From contig JANYGB010000049.1 of assembly GCA_025359445.1 (NCBI GenBank), forward strand, positions 1 to 64,000: 64,000 bases of DNA, in the 5' to 3' direction. The number at the start of each line of letters is the position of its first letter. The stretch's first letter is position 1. Of the stretch, positions 18,002 through 27,400 are shown in pieces. This stretch comes from Sphingomonadaceae bacterium (lineage in GTDB: Bacteria; Pseudomonadota; Alphaproteobacteria; Sphingomonadales; Sphingomonadaceae). The position numbers and the translations under genes were made by a program. Under the pieces are notes generated by a model. The model searched no databases. It was not told the DNA's origin and saw only the letters and a program-made list of their open reading frames with translations.

Positions 18002-19276
18002 ATGCCGATCGAAATCAAGATGCCCGCGCTTTCACCGACAATGGAAGAAGGTACGCTCGCCAAGTGGCTGGTCAAAGTCGGTGACAAGGTCGCCTCTGGA
18101 GACATCATGGCCGAAATCGAGACTGACAAGGCGACCATGGAATTCGAAGCTGTGGATGAGGGCACCATCACCGCGATTGCCGTGGCGGAGGGCACCGAGG
18201 GCGTGAAGGTCGGCACAGTAATCGCGACGATTGCCGGTGATGACGAAGATGCGAGTGCTGTGCCTGCGCCGAAAGCCGCCGCCGAACCCGCTGCGCCAAC
18301 TCCCACACCTGCTCTGGCTGAACTTGTCGAAGCCCCGGCAATGCCCGTGCCCAAAACGCAGGCAACCCCCGCCGCCGGAGGTAGAGGCCGCATCATCGCC
18401 TCCCCGTTAGCCAAACGCATCGCCGCCGAACTGGGGGTCGATCTGGCCAAAGTCACCGGCACCGGACCCGGCGGCCGTATCGTCAAGGCGGATATCGAAG
18501 TCGCCGCTGGAGGCGCGCCAGTTGCCACCGCAGCGCCATCCGCGCCTGCGCCCGCCACCGGCAGTGCGCCCCCGCCCGACTTCGGCATCCCCTACGAGGC
18601 CGAGAAGCTCAACAATATTCGCAAGGTCATTGCGCGCCGCCTGACCGAGGCCAAGCAGACCATTCCGCATATCTACCTGACCGTGGACGTGCGGCTCGAT
18701 GCGCTGCTCAAGCTGCGCGGCGAACTTAATAAGGCACTTGAAGAGGACGGCGTAAAGCTCTCGGTTAACGATCTTCTGATCAAGGCGCTGGCCAAGGCGC
18801 TGACCCGCGTGCCCAAGTGCAACGTCAGCTTTGCCGGAGACGAATTGCGCAAATACAGCCGCGCCGATATCTCGGTCGCGGTCGCTGCTCCCTCTGGCCT
18901 GATCACCCCTATTATTGTGGATGCCGCGACCAAGGGCGTCGCGCAGATCTCGACCGAGATGAAGGCGCTGGCCGACAAGGCGAAGGCGGGCAAACTGCAA
19001 CCGCACGAATACCAGGGCGGCACCGCCAGCCTGTCCAACCTCGGCATGTTCGGGATCAAGCAGTTCGACGCCGTGATCAACCCGCCGCAGGGGATGATCA
19101 TGGCGGTCGGCGCGGGTGAACCGCGACCTTACGTAGTCGACGGCGCACTCTCAGTCGCCAGCGTGATGAGCGCGACCGGCAGCTTCGACCACCGCGCGAT
19201 CGACGGCGCGGACGGCGCGCAGCTGATGCAGGCGTTCAAGGATTTGATCGAGAGCCCGCTGGGGCTTTTGGCGTAA
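18002..19276 (+). CDS. pdhC: Dihydrolipoamide acetyltransferase (E2), pyruvate dehydrogenase complex
   Basis: The 424-residue protein has an N-terminal lipoyl domain with the lipoylated lysine in ETDKATM (K43), an Ala/Pro linker, a peripheral subunit-binding domain ([20 protein letters not shown]) and the catalytic acyltransferase domain ending in [14 protein letters not shown] (HRxxDG). The opening [17 protein letters not shown] is typical of alphaproteobacterial PDH E2. The E1 subunits are not in this window. The E3 gene lies downstream after one small gene. Confidence 0.94.
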   Translation: MPIEIKMPALSPTMEEGTLAKWLVKVGDKVASGDIMAEIETDKATMEFEAVDEGTITAIAVAEGTEGVKVGTVIATIAGDDEDASAVPAPKAAAEPAAPTPTPALAELVEAPAMPVPKTQATPAAGGRGRIIASPLAKRIAAELGVDLAKVTGTGPGGRIVKADIEVAAGGAPVATAAPSAPAPATGSAPPPDFGIPYEAEKLNNIRKVIARRLTEAKQTIPHIYLTVDVRLDALLKLRGELNKALEEDGVKLSVNDLLIKALAKALTRVPKCNVSFAGDELRKYSRADISVAVAAPSGLITPIIVDAATKGVAQISTEMKALADKAKAGKLQPHEYQGGTASLSNLGMFGIKQFDAVINPPQGMIMAVGAGEPRPYVVDGALSVASVMSATGSFDHRAIDGADGAQLMQAFKDLIESPLGLLA

Positions 19277-19277
19277 A

Positions 19278-19589
19278 GTGTCCTACGATGGTCGCAATCT
19301 TTCCAAGTATCTTGGATCTCAAACGTCGGCGCTCGGCCTGCTACTCTTCTGGTTCGGCGCGGGTGGGCTTTTCGTTTCGGCTATTATTTGGGCATGGCTG
19401 ACCGGAGCGAATAGTCAGGATGTGCCGCCAAAAGTATATTTGGCGATTCCCATCTGGGGCGCCGTTGCCGCGCCGCTTGGGTTGTTTCTACGTAAGGGAA
19501 ACAGGCCAGCGTTTTGCGTGGCCTTTGCCCTGTTTTGGCTGGCAATTGCGCTTGGTTTCTCTGTCTCAGTGCGATTGGGCATAGCCTGA
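19278..19589 (+). CDS. Small integral membrane protein between E2 and E3
   Basis: The 103-residue protein starts with GTG one base after the E2 stop. Three hydrophobic segments are visible (ALGLLLFWFGAGGLFVSAII, a middle one around IPIWGAVAAPLGLFL, and AFCVAFALFWLAIALGF). There is no signal cleavage site and no recognised family. The tight spacing implies translation coupled to pdhC. Whether it has any role in the dehydrogenase complex is unknown; it may simply be a passenger. Confidence 0.65.
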   Translation: MSYDGRNLSKYLGSQTSALGLLLFWFGAGGLFVSAIIWAWLTGANSQDVPPKVYLAIPIWGAVAAPLGLFLRKGNRPAFCVAFALFWLAIALGFSVSVRLGIA

Positions 19590-19625
19590 AGCCCGATTGC
19601 TTATCATTTGCCGCTGCGCGGCTGT

Positions 19626-19648
19626 CCCTCTCCCGCAAGGGGAGAGGG
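19626..19648. terminator. Perfect 9-bp hairpin upstream of lpdA
   Basis: CCCTCTCCC and GGGAGAGGG flank a 5-base loop. The same kind of CTCTCCC palindrome is scattered through many proteobacterial genomes. No T-run follows, so it is more likely a repeat or mRNA-processing hairpin that separates lpdA output from the upstream genes than a strong terminator. Confidence 0.5.
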
Positions 19649-19669
19649 GTGTGAATTTGGAGCAATTTC

Positions 19670-21082
19670 TTGGTTGAATCATTCGATCTCATCGTCCTCG
19701 GCTCGGGCCCCGGTGGCTATGTCGCGGCGATCCGCGCTTCGCAGCTCGGACTCAAGACCGCGATTGTCGAGCGGGAATTGCTCGGCGGGATTTGCCTTAA
19801 CTGGGGGTGCATTCCGACCAAGGCGCTGCTGCGCTCGGCGGAGATATTCCACTATATGCAGCACGCCGAGGATTACGGGCTGGTGGCTGAGAAAATCAGC
19901 GCGGACATAGAGGCGGTGGTCAAGCGCAGCCGGGGAGTGGCCAAGCAGCTCAATCAGGGGGTGACCCACCTGATGAGGAAGAACAAGATCACGGTGTACA
20001 TGGGCGAGGGCAAGCTTACCGCGCCGGGCAAGCTCGAAGTGAAAAGCGATAAAGGCACCCAGACCCTCACCGCCAAGCACATCATCGTCGCGACTGGCGC
20101 GCGGGCACGCGATCTGCCGTTCGCTCCGGCTGACGGCAAGCGGGTCTGGACCTATCGCCACGCCATGACGCCAAGCGAGCTTCCGAGCAGGCTGCTGGTC
20201 ATCGGATCGGGCGCGATCGGGATCGAGTTTGCCAGTTTCTACAATGACATGGGCAGCGAAGTTACCGTGGTCGAGATGCTCGACCGGATCGTGCCGGTTG
20301 AGGATGTCGATGTGTCGGCGTTTCTCGAAAAGGCGCTCACAAAGCAGGGCATGACAATCATGACCGGGGCCGGGGTCGAAAGTCTCGGCGTATCGGACAA
20401 GGCCGTAAAGGCCAGGATCAAGACCGCCGATGGTAAGGTTGCCGAGAGCGAGTTCAGCCACGTGATCGTAGCGGTCGGCATTGCGCCGAACACCGAGAAC
20501 ATCGGGCTTAAAACGCTGGGCGTCAAAGCCGAACGCGGGATCATCGCGATCGACGGCATGGGCCGCACCAATGTGCCGAGCGTCTGGGCGATTGGCGACG
20601 TGACGCCGGGACCTTGGCTCGCGCACAAGGCCAGCCATGAAGGCGTGACCGCGGCCGAAGCCATCGCGCAGGCGCTCGGCAACAAGGACGTCCACCCGCA
20701 CGCGATGGATCGCAATAACATCCCGGGCTGCACCTATTGCCATCCGCAGGTAGCCTCTGTGGGCTTTACCGAGGCCAAGGCGAAGGAGGCCGGCTACACC
20801 CTTAAAGTCGGCACATTCCCGTTCATCGGCAACGGCAAGGCGATCGCGCTGGGCGAGGCCGAGGGTTTCATCAAGACCGTGTTCGATGCCAAGACCGGGG
20901 AGCTGCTCGGCGCGCATATGGTCGGGGCGGAAGTGACCGAACTGATCCAGGGCTACGTCGTGGGCAAGACGCTCGAAACCACTGAGGCCGAGCTGATCGC
21001 GACCGTCTTCCCGCATCCCACACTCAGCGAAATGATGCACGAAAGTGTGCTTGCCGCATACGGCCGGGCGATTCATATTTAG
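19670..21082 (+). CDS. lpdA: Dihydrolipoyl dehydrogenase (E3)
   Basis: This 470-residue FAD-dependent disulfide oxidoreductase reoxidises dihydrolipoamide on E2 with NAD+. The FAD motif is GSGPGGYVAAIRASQLG, the redox cysteines lie in GGICLNWGCIPTK, the NAD motif is GSGAIGIEFASFY, and the C-terminal catalytic His/Glu region is FPHPTLSEMMHES. It uses a TTG start (TTGGTTGAATCA), since no ATG or GTG fits the family N-terminus. Location next to pdhC marks it as the PDH E3. Confidence 0.95.
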   Translation: MVESFDLIVLGSGPGGYVAAIRASQLGLKTAIVERELLGGICLNWGCIPTKALLRSAEIFHYMQHAEDYGLVAEKISADIEAVVKRSRGVAKQLNQGVTHLMRKNKITVYMGEGKLTAPGKLEVKSDKGTQTLTAKHIIVATGARARDLPFAPADGKRVWTYRHAMTPSELPSRLLVIGSGAIGIEFASFYNDMGSEVTVVEMLDRIVPVEDVDVSAFLEKALTKQGMTIMTGAGVESLGVSDKAVKARIKTADGKVAESEFSHVIVAVGIAPNTENIGLKTLGVKAERGIIAIDGMGRTNVPSVWAIGDVTPGPWLAHKASHEGVTAAEAIAQALGNKDVHPHAMDRNNIPGCTYCHPQVASVGFTEAKAKEAGYTLKVGTFPFIGNGKAIALGEAEGFIKTVFDAKTGELLGAHMVGAEVTELIQGYVVGKTLETTEAELIATVFPHPTLSEMMHESVLAAYGRAIHI

Positions 21083-21224
21083 GTTTCCCGGGCGTGAATT
21101 TTGCAATCGGTTGCCGGGCGCACTCCCTCAACGGGGAAAAATACTCTTCGTAAATCATAGTTATAGTGGCGCGATGAAACGCACTTAATCGGCAATTTAC
21201 CAATTTGCGTCAGTAGAATCTCCA

Positions 21225-21563
21225 ATGGCGTCGATAACAAAACTGCAAGCTGTGGCGTTGAAGCTGCCGGGCCGAGCACTCGCGTGGCTGGCGGCGCTGG
21301 CGCTGGCGCTGGCGAGCCTGCTAGCCGCTACGGCTCACGCTCAAGCCGTCACGCATTAGACCAATACAACTGTCAGCGCGACAAACGGGATCAACGACAC
21401 CAGCTGCGCTGGCGCGACGACGGCCGAAGATGACAACAATACCGGCACCGACGAGACCGATCCTTACGGCGCTGCGATCAGCGGAACGACAGTGGCCGCG
21501 ACTGCCAATTCGATAACTGCGGGTGGCAGTTTCGCGCTCATATTCCGCGGTACCGTTAACTAA
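21225..21563 (+). pseudogene. Amber-interrupted exported DUF11-type gene remnant
   Basis: ATG 21225 opens a signal peptide (ALALASLLAATAHAQA) and stops at TAG 21357 after 44 codons. The same frame continues for 67 codons to TAA 21561 (TNTTVSATNGIND at the front, SFALIFRGTVN at the end). The end resembles the last strand of the neighbouring DUF11-like proteins (LRFRATIN, VKFNVKIN). The whole, even read through, is only about 112 residues. It is therefore probably a deleted and nonsense-mutated member of this locus. A short secreted peptide of 44 residues is an alternative. Confidence 0.55.
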
Positions 21564-21728
21564 TTCTGGGAAGCAATTCCAACCGTCGAAAACACTTTAA
21601 ATGCAGAGATTTGGCGCAATCCTGCAATCGTTAATCGGGCTGGATTTGCGGGCCAGCCAAGACCCCTTTGGTCGGCCCGATAGATTACCAATTGCCCGCC
21701 AATACCTGCGCGTAAAAGCACTACCGTT

Positions 21729-21757
21729 TTGTTTATTTGTTAACCGTCAAATGATAT
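21729..21757 (+). promoter_or_regulatory. Possible promoter of the DUF11 locus
   Basis: TTGTTT and TGATAT are separated by 17 bases in an AT-rich patch. Transcription would start within a few bases of ATG 21767, for which I see no ribosome site, so the mRNA could be nearly leaderless. The rest of 21564-21766 holds nothing I recognise. Prediction only. Confidence 0.35.
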
Positions 21758-21766
21758 TTCAATCGA

Positions 21767-22753
21767 ATGACAAAACAACTTTCCAGCCGGGCCATAACCC
21801 GCACTTTCGCTTTGGTCACTCTGGGTGCCGTCTTGGCTCCGGGGACCGCTCACGCAACTGGTGTCACGGCCGGTACGCTGATCCAGAATACGGCATCGGC
21901 GACTTACACCTCGGGCGCATCGGGCGGCACGGTGACTTCCAACACCGTCAGCATCAAGGTCGATGAATTGCTCAACGTCGCCGTGGCCGGACTAACCACC
22001 ACGCCGGCAACGGCTGGGCAGACCAGCGCGGTGCTCGAATATTCCATCACCAACACCGGCAACGGCCCGGAAGCCTTCAATGTCACAGTGAATCCAGCGG
22101 TAGCAGGGAACGCCTTTGACGCCACGGTTCAGACGGTAGTGGTCGATAGCAACGGCAACGGCACTTACGAACCCGGCGTCGATCAAATCCTTGCAACCGG
22201 TGCTGCCACTCCCGTGATTGCAGCCGATGGATCGCTCAAGATCTTCGTGATCGTCGGTTTGCCCGCGGGTGCCGGCGATGGCCAGACCAGCCAAGTCCGG
22301 CTGACCGCAGATGCAGCAACGGGCACTGGTACCGCAGGCACAATCTTCGCCGCGCAGGGCGATGGTGGCGGCGATGCGGTGGTGGGTACCTCTACCGCCA
22401 GCGGCAATGCGAATGACACGCTGGTGGCCAGCCTCGCTTCGGTCGCGCTGACCAAATCAGCTTTGGTTGCAGATCCGTTCGGCGGCACGCAGCCGGTTCC
22501 GGGCGCGGTGGTGACCTATACTTTGACTGCAGCGGTAAGCGGCACCGGGCAGGCCAGCGGACTGCATGTCACCGACGTTATTCCAGTGGGTACGACTTAC
22601 CAGCCCGGAACGCTCACTCTCGATGCGGCAGCACTTATTGATGTAACCGATACCGATGCAGGCCAGGCCTCAAGCAGCGGGATCGATGTCGATCTGGGCA
22701 CCGTGACAGGCGGGACCAGCAAGACTGTCAAATTCAACGTCAAAATCAACTGA
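21767..22753 (+). CDS. Exported DUF11-like beta-domain protein
   Basis: The 328-residue protein has a signal peptide (RTFALVTLGAVLAPGTAHA). The mature N-terminus is AGTLIQNTASATYTSG, a strand motif shared with the proteins at 23313 and 24425. A DUF11-like domain follows, then a segment with a D-N-G-rich loop resembling a calcium site (DSNGNGTYEPGVD). A second DUF11 domain (VALTKSALVADPFGG to TSKTVKFNVKIN) ends the protein. No membrane anchor or cell-wall signal is present. It is probably periplasmic or surface-attached through the large downstream protein. Function unknown. Confidence 0.75.
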   Translation: MTKQLSSRAITRTFALVTLGAVLAPGTAHATGVTAGTLIQNTASATYTSGASGGTVTSNTVSIKVDELLNVAVAGLTTTPATAGQTSAVLEYSITNTGNGPEAFNVTVNPAVAGNAFDATVQTVVVDSNGNGTYEPGVDQILATGAATPVIAADGSLKIFVIVGLPAGAGDGQTSQVRLTADAATGTGTAGTIFAAQGDGGGDAVVGTSTASGNANDTLVASLASVALTKSALVADPFGGTQPVPGAVVTYTLTAAVSGTGQASGLHVTDVIPVGTTYQPGTLTLDAAALIDVTDTDAGQASSSGIDVDLGTVTGGTSKTVKFNVKIN

Positions 22754-22764
22754 GGATGCCAGCC

Positions 22765-23241
22765 ATGCACAAGTTCTGGATCGCCGCAACATCGGCAGTT
22801 CTTGCAACCTTCGCCGCGCCGGTCGCCCAGGCGCAAGCCGCGCAGCCGATCGAACTCAAAGGCGACGTCAAACTCGACAAGCTTGTTGTTGAAAATGGCC
22901 ATGACAAGCACGTCATGATCGAACCCAAAGTGGTTGTCCCTGGCGACAAGCTGGTCTTCGCCACGGCTTATCGGAACACCGGATCGGCTGCGGTCAACAA
23001 TTTCGTTGTCATCAACCCGATCCCTGCTGGTGTCATGCTGGCAGCCGAGGGCGCGCCATCGGCTGATGTATCGGTCGACGGTGGCAAGACCTGGGGCAAG
23101 CTCGTCAGTCTGACGGTGGCCGGCGCAGGCGGCACCAAACGCCCGGCGCAGAGCAGCGATGTCACGCACGTCCGCTGGACGCTGGCAGTGGTTGCAGCGG
23201 GCGCATCAGGCACGGTGTCTTACCGCGCGGTTGTTCGCTGA
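22765..23241 (+). CDS. Small exported single-DUF11 protein
   Basis: The 158-residue protein has a signal peptide ending AAPVAQAQA. One DUF11-like domain follows: VVVPGDKLVFATAYRNTGS, NNFVVINPIPAGVML, and the last strand GTVSYRAVVR. ATG 22765 is chosen over ATG 22756 because AGGA lies 8 bases before it. It lacks the NTAxxxY strand motif of its neighbours. The gene starts 11 bases after the preceding stop, so both are one operon. Function unknown. Confidence 0.75.
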   Translation: MHKFWIAATSAVLATFAAPVAQAQAAQPIELKGDVKLDKLVVENGHDKHVMIEPKVVVPGDKLVFATAYRNTGSAAVNNFVVINPIPAGVMLAAEGAPSADVSVDGGKTWGKLVSLTVAGAGGTKRPAQSSDVTHVRWTLAVVAAGASGTVSYRAVVR

Positions 23242-23312
23242 TCCGGGCCAGGCCCACACATGATTTATGTACCGCAAAGCACAGATAAAAATAAGCAATA
23301 GGGGTTAGCATC

Positions 23313-24371
23313 ATGATTACGAATAGCAGACTGTTAGGAACGGTCAGTGCTGCTGCGCTGACCGTTCTTGCTGCGATTCCGGCCTATGCGTCAGGCACGG
23401 CAGCTGGATCGACGATCACCAACACGGTGACCGTCAATTATCAGGTCGGCGGCGTTTCGCAGACCGCGACCGGAGCTGCGAACTCGTTTACGGTTGACCG
23501 GAAAGTCAATCTGACGGTGGCCGAAGTCGGGACCACGACCACGCAGGTTTCACCCGGGCAGACGTCCGCGGTGACCACGTTTACAGTGACCAACACCTCA
23601 AACGCGACGCTCGACTTTGCGCTGGTGGCGGCGCAACAATCCGGCGGGGCCGGGGCGCACTCGAACACCGACACGTTCGATGTCAGCAACGTCAAGATCT
23701 ACGTCGATACCAACAGCAATGGCAGCTATGACGCTGGCACCGACACACTGGTGACCTACCTCGACGAATTGGCTGCTGACACCAGCAAGACCGTGTTCGT
23801 GGTTGCCGACGTTCCGCTCAGCCTGACCACCGGCGCTGTCGCTGCGGTGACGCTCACCGCGACTGGCCGCGAAGGTGGTGCCGCCACTAGCCTGGGCATT
23901 GCGCTGGTTGAAACGACCGGGGCCAATACTGCCGGGATGGACACCGTCTACGCCGACACTGCAGGCGCGACAGATGCAGCACGCGACGCGGCGTTCTCGG
24001 CCAAGGACGATTACACCGTCCTGACCGCCGCGCTGACGATCACGAAGACCAGCGTGGTTATCTCCGATCCGATCAACGGCTCGACCAACCCCAAGGCAAT
24101 TCCGGGCGCAACGCTGGAATATTGCATCATCGTCGCCAATGCTGCGGGCAGCGGTACGGCCACCAACGTGGCGATCGCGGATACGCTGCCGGGCACAGTG
24201 ACCTACAGCTCTGGGTACGGCATCTTCATCAACGGTACGACCACCACCGGCGTCTGTAACTTCGATGGCAGCGCCGGCGGCGCGTTCGCGGCGGGTGCAG
24301 TGAGCGGCACGCTGGCCAGCGTCGCGGCGACCGAAACCAAAACGCTGCGCTTCCGCGCAACGATCAACTGA
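23313..24371 (+). CDS. Exported DUF11-like beta-domain protein
   Basis: The 352-residue protein has a signal peptide (VSAAALTVLAAIPAYA). The mature start is AGSTITNTVTVNYQVGG, parallel to the protein at 21767. A D-N-G loop recurs in the same place (DTNSNGSYDAGTD), and the C-terminal DUF11 domain ends TKTLRFRATIN. The two proteins thus share one architecture and probably arose by duplication. One cysteine pair is present near the end (YCIIV, GVCNF). The ribosome site is AGGGG. The function is unknown; a paired structural subunit is possible. Confidence 0.75.
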   Translation: MITNSRLLGTVSAAALTVLAAIPAYASGTAAGSTITNTVTVNYQVGGVSQTATGAANSFTVDRKVNLTVAEVGTTTTQVSPGQTSAVTTFTVTNTSNATLDFALVAAQQSGGAGAHSNTDTFDVSNVKIYVDTNSNGSYDAGTDTLVTYLDELAADTSKTVFVVADVPLSLTTGAVAAVTLTATGREGGAATSLGIALVETTGANTAGMDTVYADTAGATDAARDAAFSAKDDYTVLTAALTITKTSVVISDPINGSTNPKAIPGATLEYCIIVANAAGSGTATNVAIADTLPGTVTYSSGYGIFINGTTTTGVCNFDGSAGGAFAAGAVSGTLASVAATETKTLRFRATIN

Positions 24372-24424
24372 CAAGGGCTGGGCGGTTCGTTTCTAAACGT
24401 TCCGCCCACACCTCCCAAGGGTCG

Positions 24425-27400
24425 ATGGGCGTGTTCCGGCAGATTTGCTTCTTGATGAAAGTGCTGGCCGCGCTGCTGATCGGCGTGCCTGCTGCAAACG
24501 CCCAGACGATCACCAATGTTGCCGCAGCGCAGTGGTCGCAAGGCAGCACTACTTTCTCAGTGCAGTCCAACGCGGTGACGTTCAACGTCGCTCAATCGCA
24601 GCTTTCGATCCAGACTTTCATCGACAGCACCTCCGGCCAGCGGCTTGCGGTTACTGCGCCGACCTGCGGCGGCAACCCCCTGATCCTGCCGGGCGGTACG
24701 GGCGCGGCCAATCCCTTCGCTACGGTCAACCCGGCAACTGCACTCCAAGCCGGCAGTGTGCTCTATTTCCAGATTAATGCGCTCGCCGCCAATGCCAATC
24801 CGGCCGCGATCGATAGCCTGACCGTCACGATTTCCAGCTCATCGGGTGATCTTGAAACGCTCACCGTGTTCGAGACTGCGGCGAGCAGCGGTGTGTTCGT
24901 TGGCGCGGTCCAGACCCGGACCAGCCGGCCCGCGCCGGTGCGCGGCGATTGCCGGTTAAACGTTATGGGGGGCGATCAGATCATTGTCTCTGCCAGCCAA
25001 ACTGGCGGCGGCGCGGTTGCCGGGTCCGCTCAAGTTACCTTATTGGCCGATCCTTACGGCCTGGTATTCGACAGCGAAACGGGTGCGCCCGTCAATGGGG
25101 CGCGGGTTACTTTGGTCGGTGCAGTGAGCGGTGCTCCGGCGAGGATCTTTGCCGATGACGGTTTCACACCTTGGCCCTCGACCGTCATTTCCGGGCAAAG
25201 CGTCACCGATGCGGCGGGCGTAGTTCATCCAATTGCGCCGGGCGAATTTCGCTTCCCGCTTGCCGCGCTGGGCCAGTACCGGATCGTGATCGAACCGCCG
25301 GCGCCCTATACCGCGCCCTCGACCGCGAGCGCGGCACAACTCGCGCCGCTCCGCCGTCCCGATGGACAGCCGATGGAAATCGTCCCGGCGTCATACGGCG
25401 GCGCGCTTACACTGAGCAGTCCAGCGGCAATCCGGGTCGACATCCCGCTTGATCACCCGGCGGTTTCAGTCAGCCTGACCAAGACTGCTTCGCGGCCGAC
25501 CGCGCTACCGGGCGATGTGGTGTTCTATACCCTGACCGTCGCCAACCCCGATCCGCTTAATATCAAACGCGGGGTTGCGCTGGTCGATATCCCGTCGTCG
25601 CTGTTGCGATTGCGCCCCGACACGGTTCGGATCGACGGCGTTGCGGCGCCCGGCGCAGTGCAGATTTCACCGGACGGCAAAACCTTGACGCTTCAGCTGG
25701 GCGACATCGCCGCAGGTGATAGCCGCACAGTCAGCTACGCTATGTCGGTTCGTGCCGATGCTCCGGCTGGGCAGGCGCTTAACCGCGCCACCGTCACCGA
25801 TTCGCGCGGGATCTCGGCAACTGCCGGAGCTATGGTGCGGATCGAGCGCAACGATATTGCGGCACGGTTGACAATTGTCGGGCAAGTAACCGATGGCGGC
25901 TGCACGGTAGACGCGCAGCACTTTGGCATTCCCGGCGTGCGCATGGTAATGGAAGACGGCACGTTTGCGATCACGGATGCGGACGGCCGGTACCACTTCA
26001 ACGGCGTCGTGCCCGGAAACCACGTGGTGCAGGCACAAGGCGCGACTCTGCCCAAGGGCGGACTTTTCACCGATTGCACTCGCTCAACCCGCAGCGCGGG
26101 CAGTGCCAGCTCACGGTTCGTAAGCGGGCAGGGTGGCAGCCTGGTCGTCGCCGACTTTGGCGCGGCGCTGCCGGAAGGATCGCCCGCCAGAGGCATGAAG
26201 ATAAACGAAGCGGAACCGCTCGTTCCGGCCAAGGGCAGTGAAGCCTCGATTTCCCCGCAGCGCAAACTTGATTCTGACGCAGGCCGAATTGCCTCTGGCG
26301 CGGAGACCGACTGGCTAGCGCTGGGCGATGGTCCGACCGATTTCCTGTTCCCTGCAATCGACCACAACCCGCGCGCTCCGGCGATCCGTGTCGTGATCCG
26401 CCACCGCGCCGGGCAGAAGATCGACCTGTTGGTGGGCGGGAAGCCGGCTGACAAGCTTAGCTTCGATGGCCAGCGCGCTGCGCCGGGCGGAACTTATGCA
26501 GTGAGCATCTGGCGCGGCATTCCGCTTGAGGGCGAAGTTACCCGCCTGACCGCAGTCGTGCGAGACGAAGCAGGCAGAGAACTCAGCCGCCTGACCCGCG
26601 ATGTTACTTACGCAGCCACGCCGGCACGGGTCGAATTCTTGCCCCAGACCAGCCACCTGATCGCTGATGGCTCGACCCGGCCGATGCTCGCCCTGCGCAT
26701 CCTTGATCACAATGGCCGCCCGTTGCACGCGGGGTTGTCCGGAGAATTTGCGCTGTCTGCGCCTTATGAAAGCGCAGCGGCGATCGACGCGTTGCAGCAG
26801 CGCCAGCTCAGCGGCTTGGGCCGCCAAGCGCCGCGCTGGATGGTCAAGGGTGATGACGGCATCGCTTATGTCGAACTCGCTCCGACCATGGTCAGCGGCA
26901 AGCTGCACCTGGTTTTCAACTTCAGCGACGATCAGCAACGCCGCCGCCAAGAGCTTGATGCCTGGGTGGTGCCGGGCGATCAGCCGTGGACATTGGTCGG
27001 GCTGGTCGAAGGCGCAATCGGCTCCAGGTCGATCGCGGACAATATGCAGCGCAGCGGCAATTTTGACAGCGATCTGGGCAACCACGCGCGCACCGCGTTT
27101 TACGCCAAGGGCCGGGTGCTGGGGTCGTTCCTGCTCACCGCGAGCTACGACAGCGCCAAGCAGCGTGACGATCAGGTGCTGATGGGCCAGATCGATCCGC
27201 GCGCTTACTACACCGTGTTCGCCGATGGCTCGGATCGCCGCAGCGACGCAGCGAGCCGCGAGAAACTGTACGTCCGGATTGAAAGCCGCGCCTTCTATGC
27301 AATTTACGGCGACTTCGACACCGGGTTCGATCAGACTCAGCTGGGCCGCTACCAGCGCACCGCAACCGGCTTCAAAGGTGAGGTTAACACCGGCGGGGTC

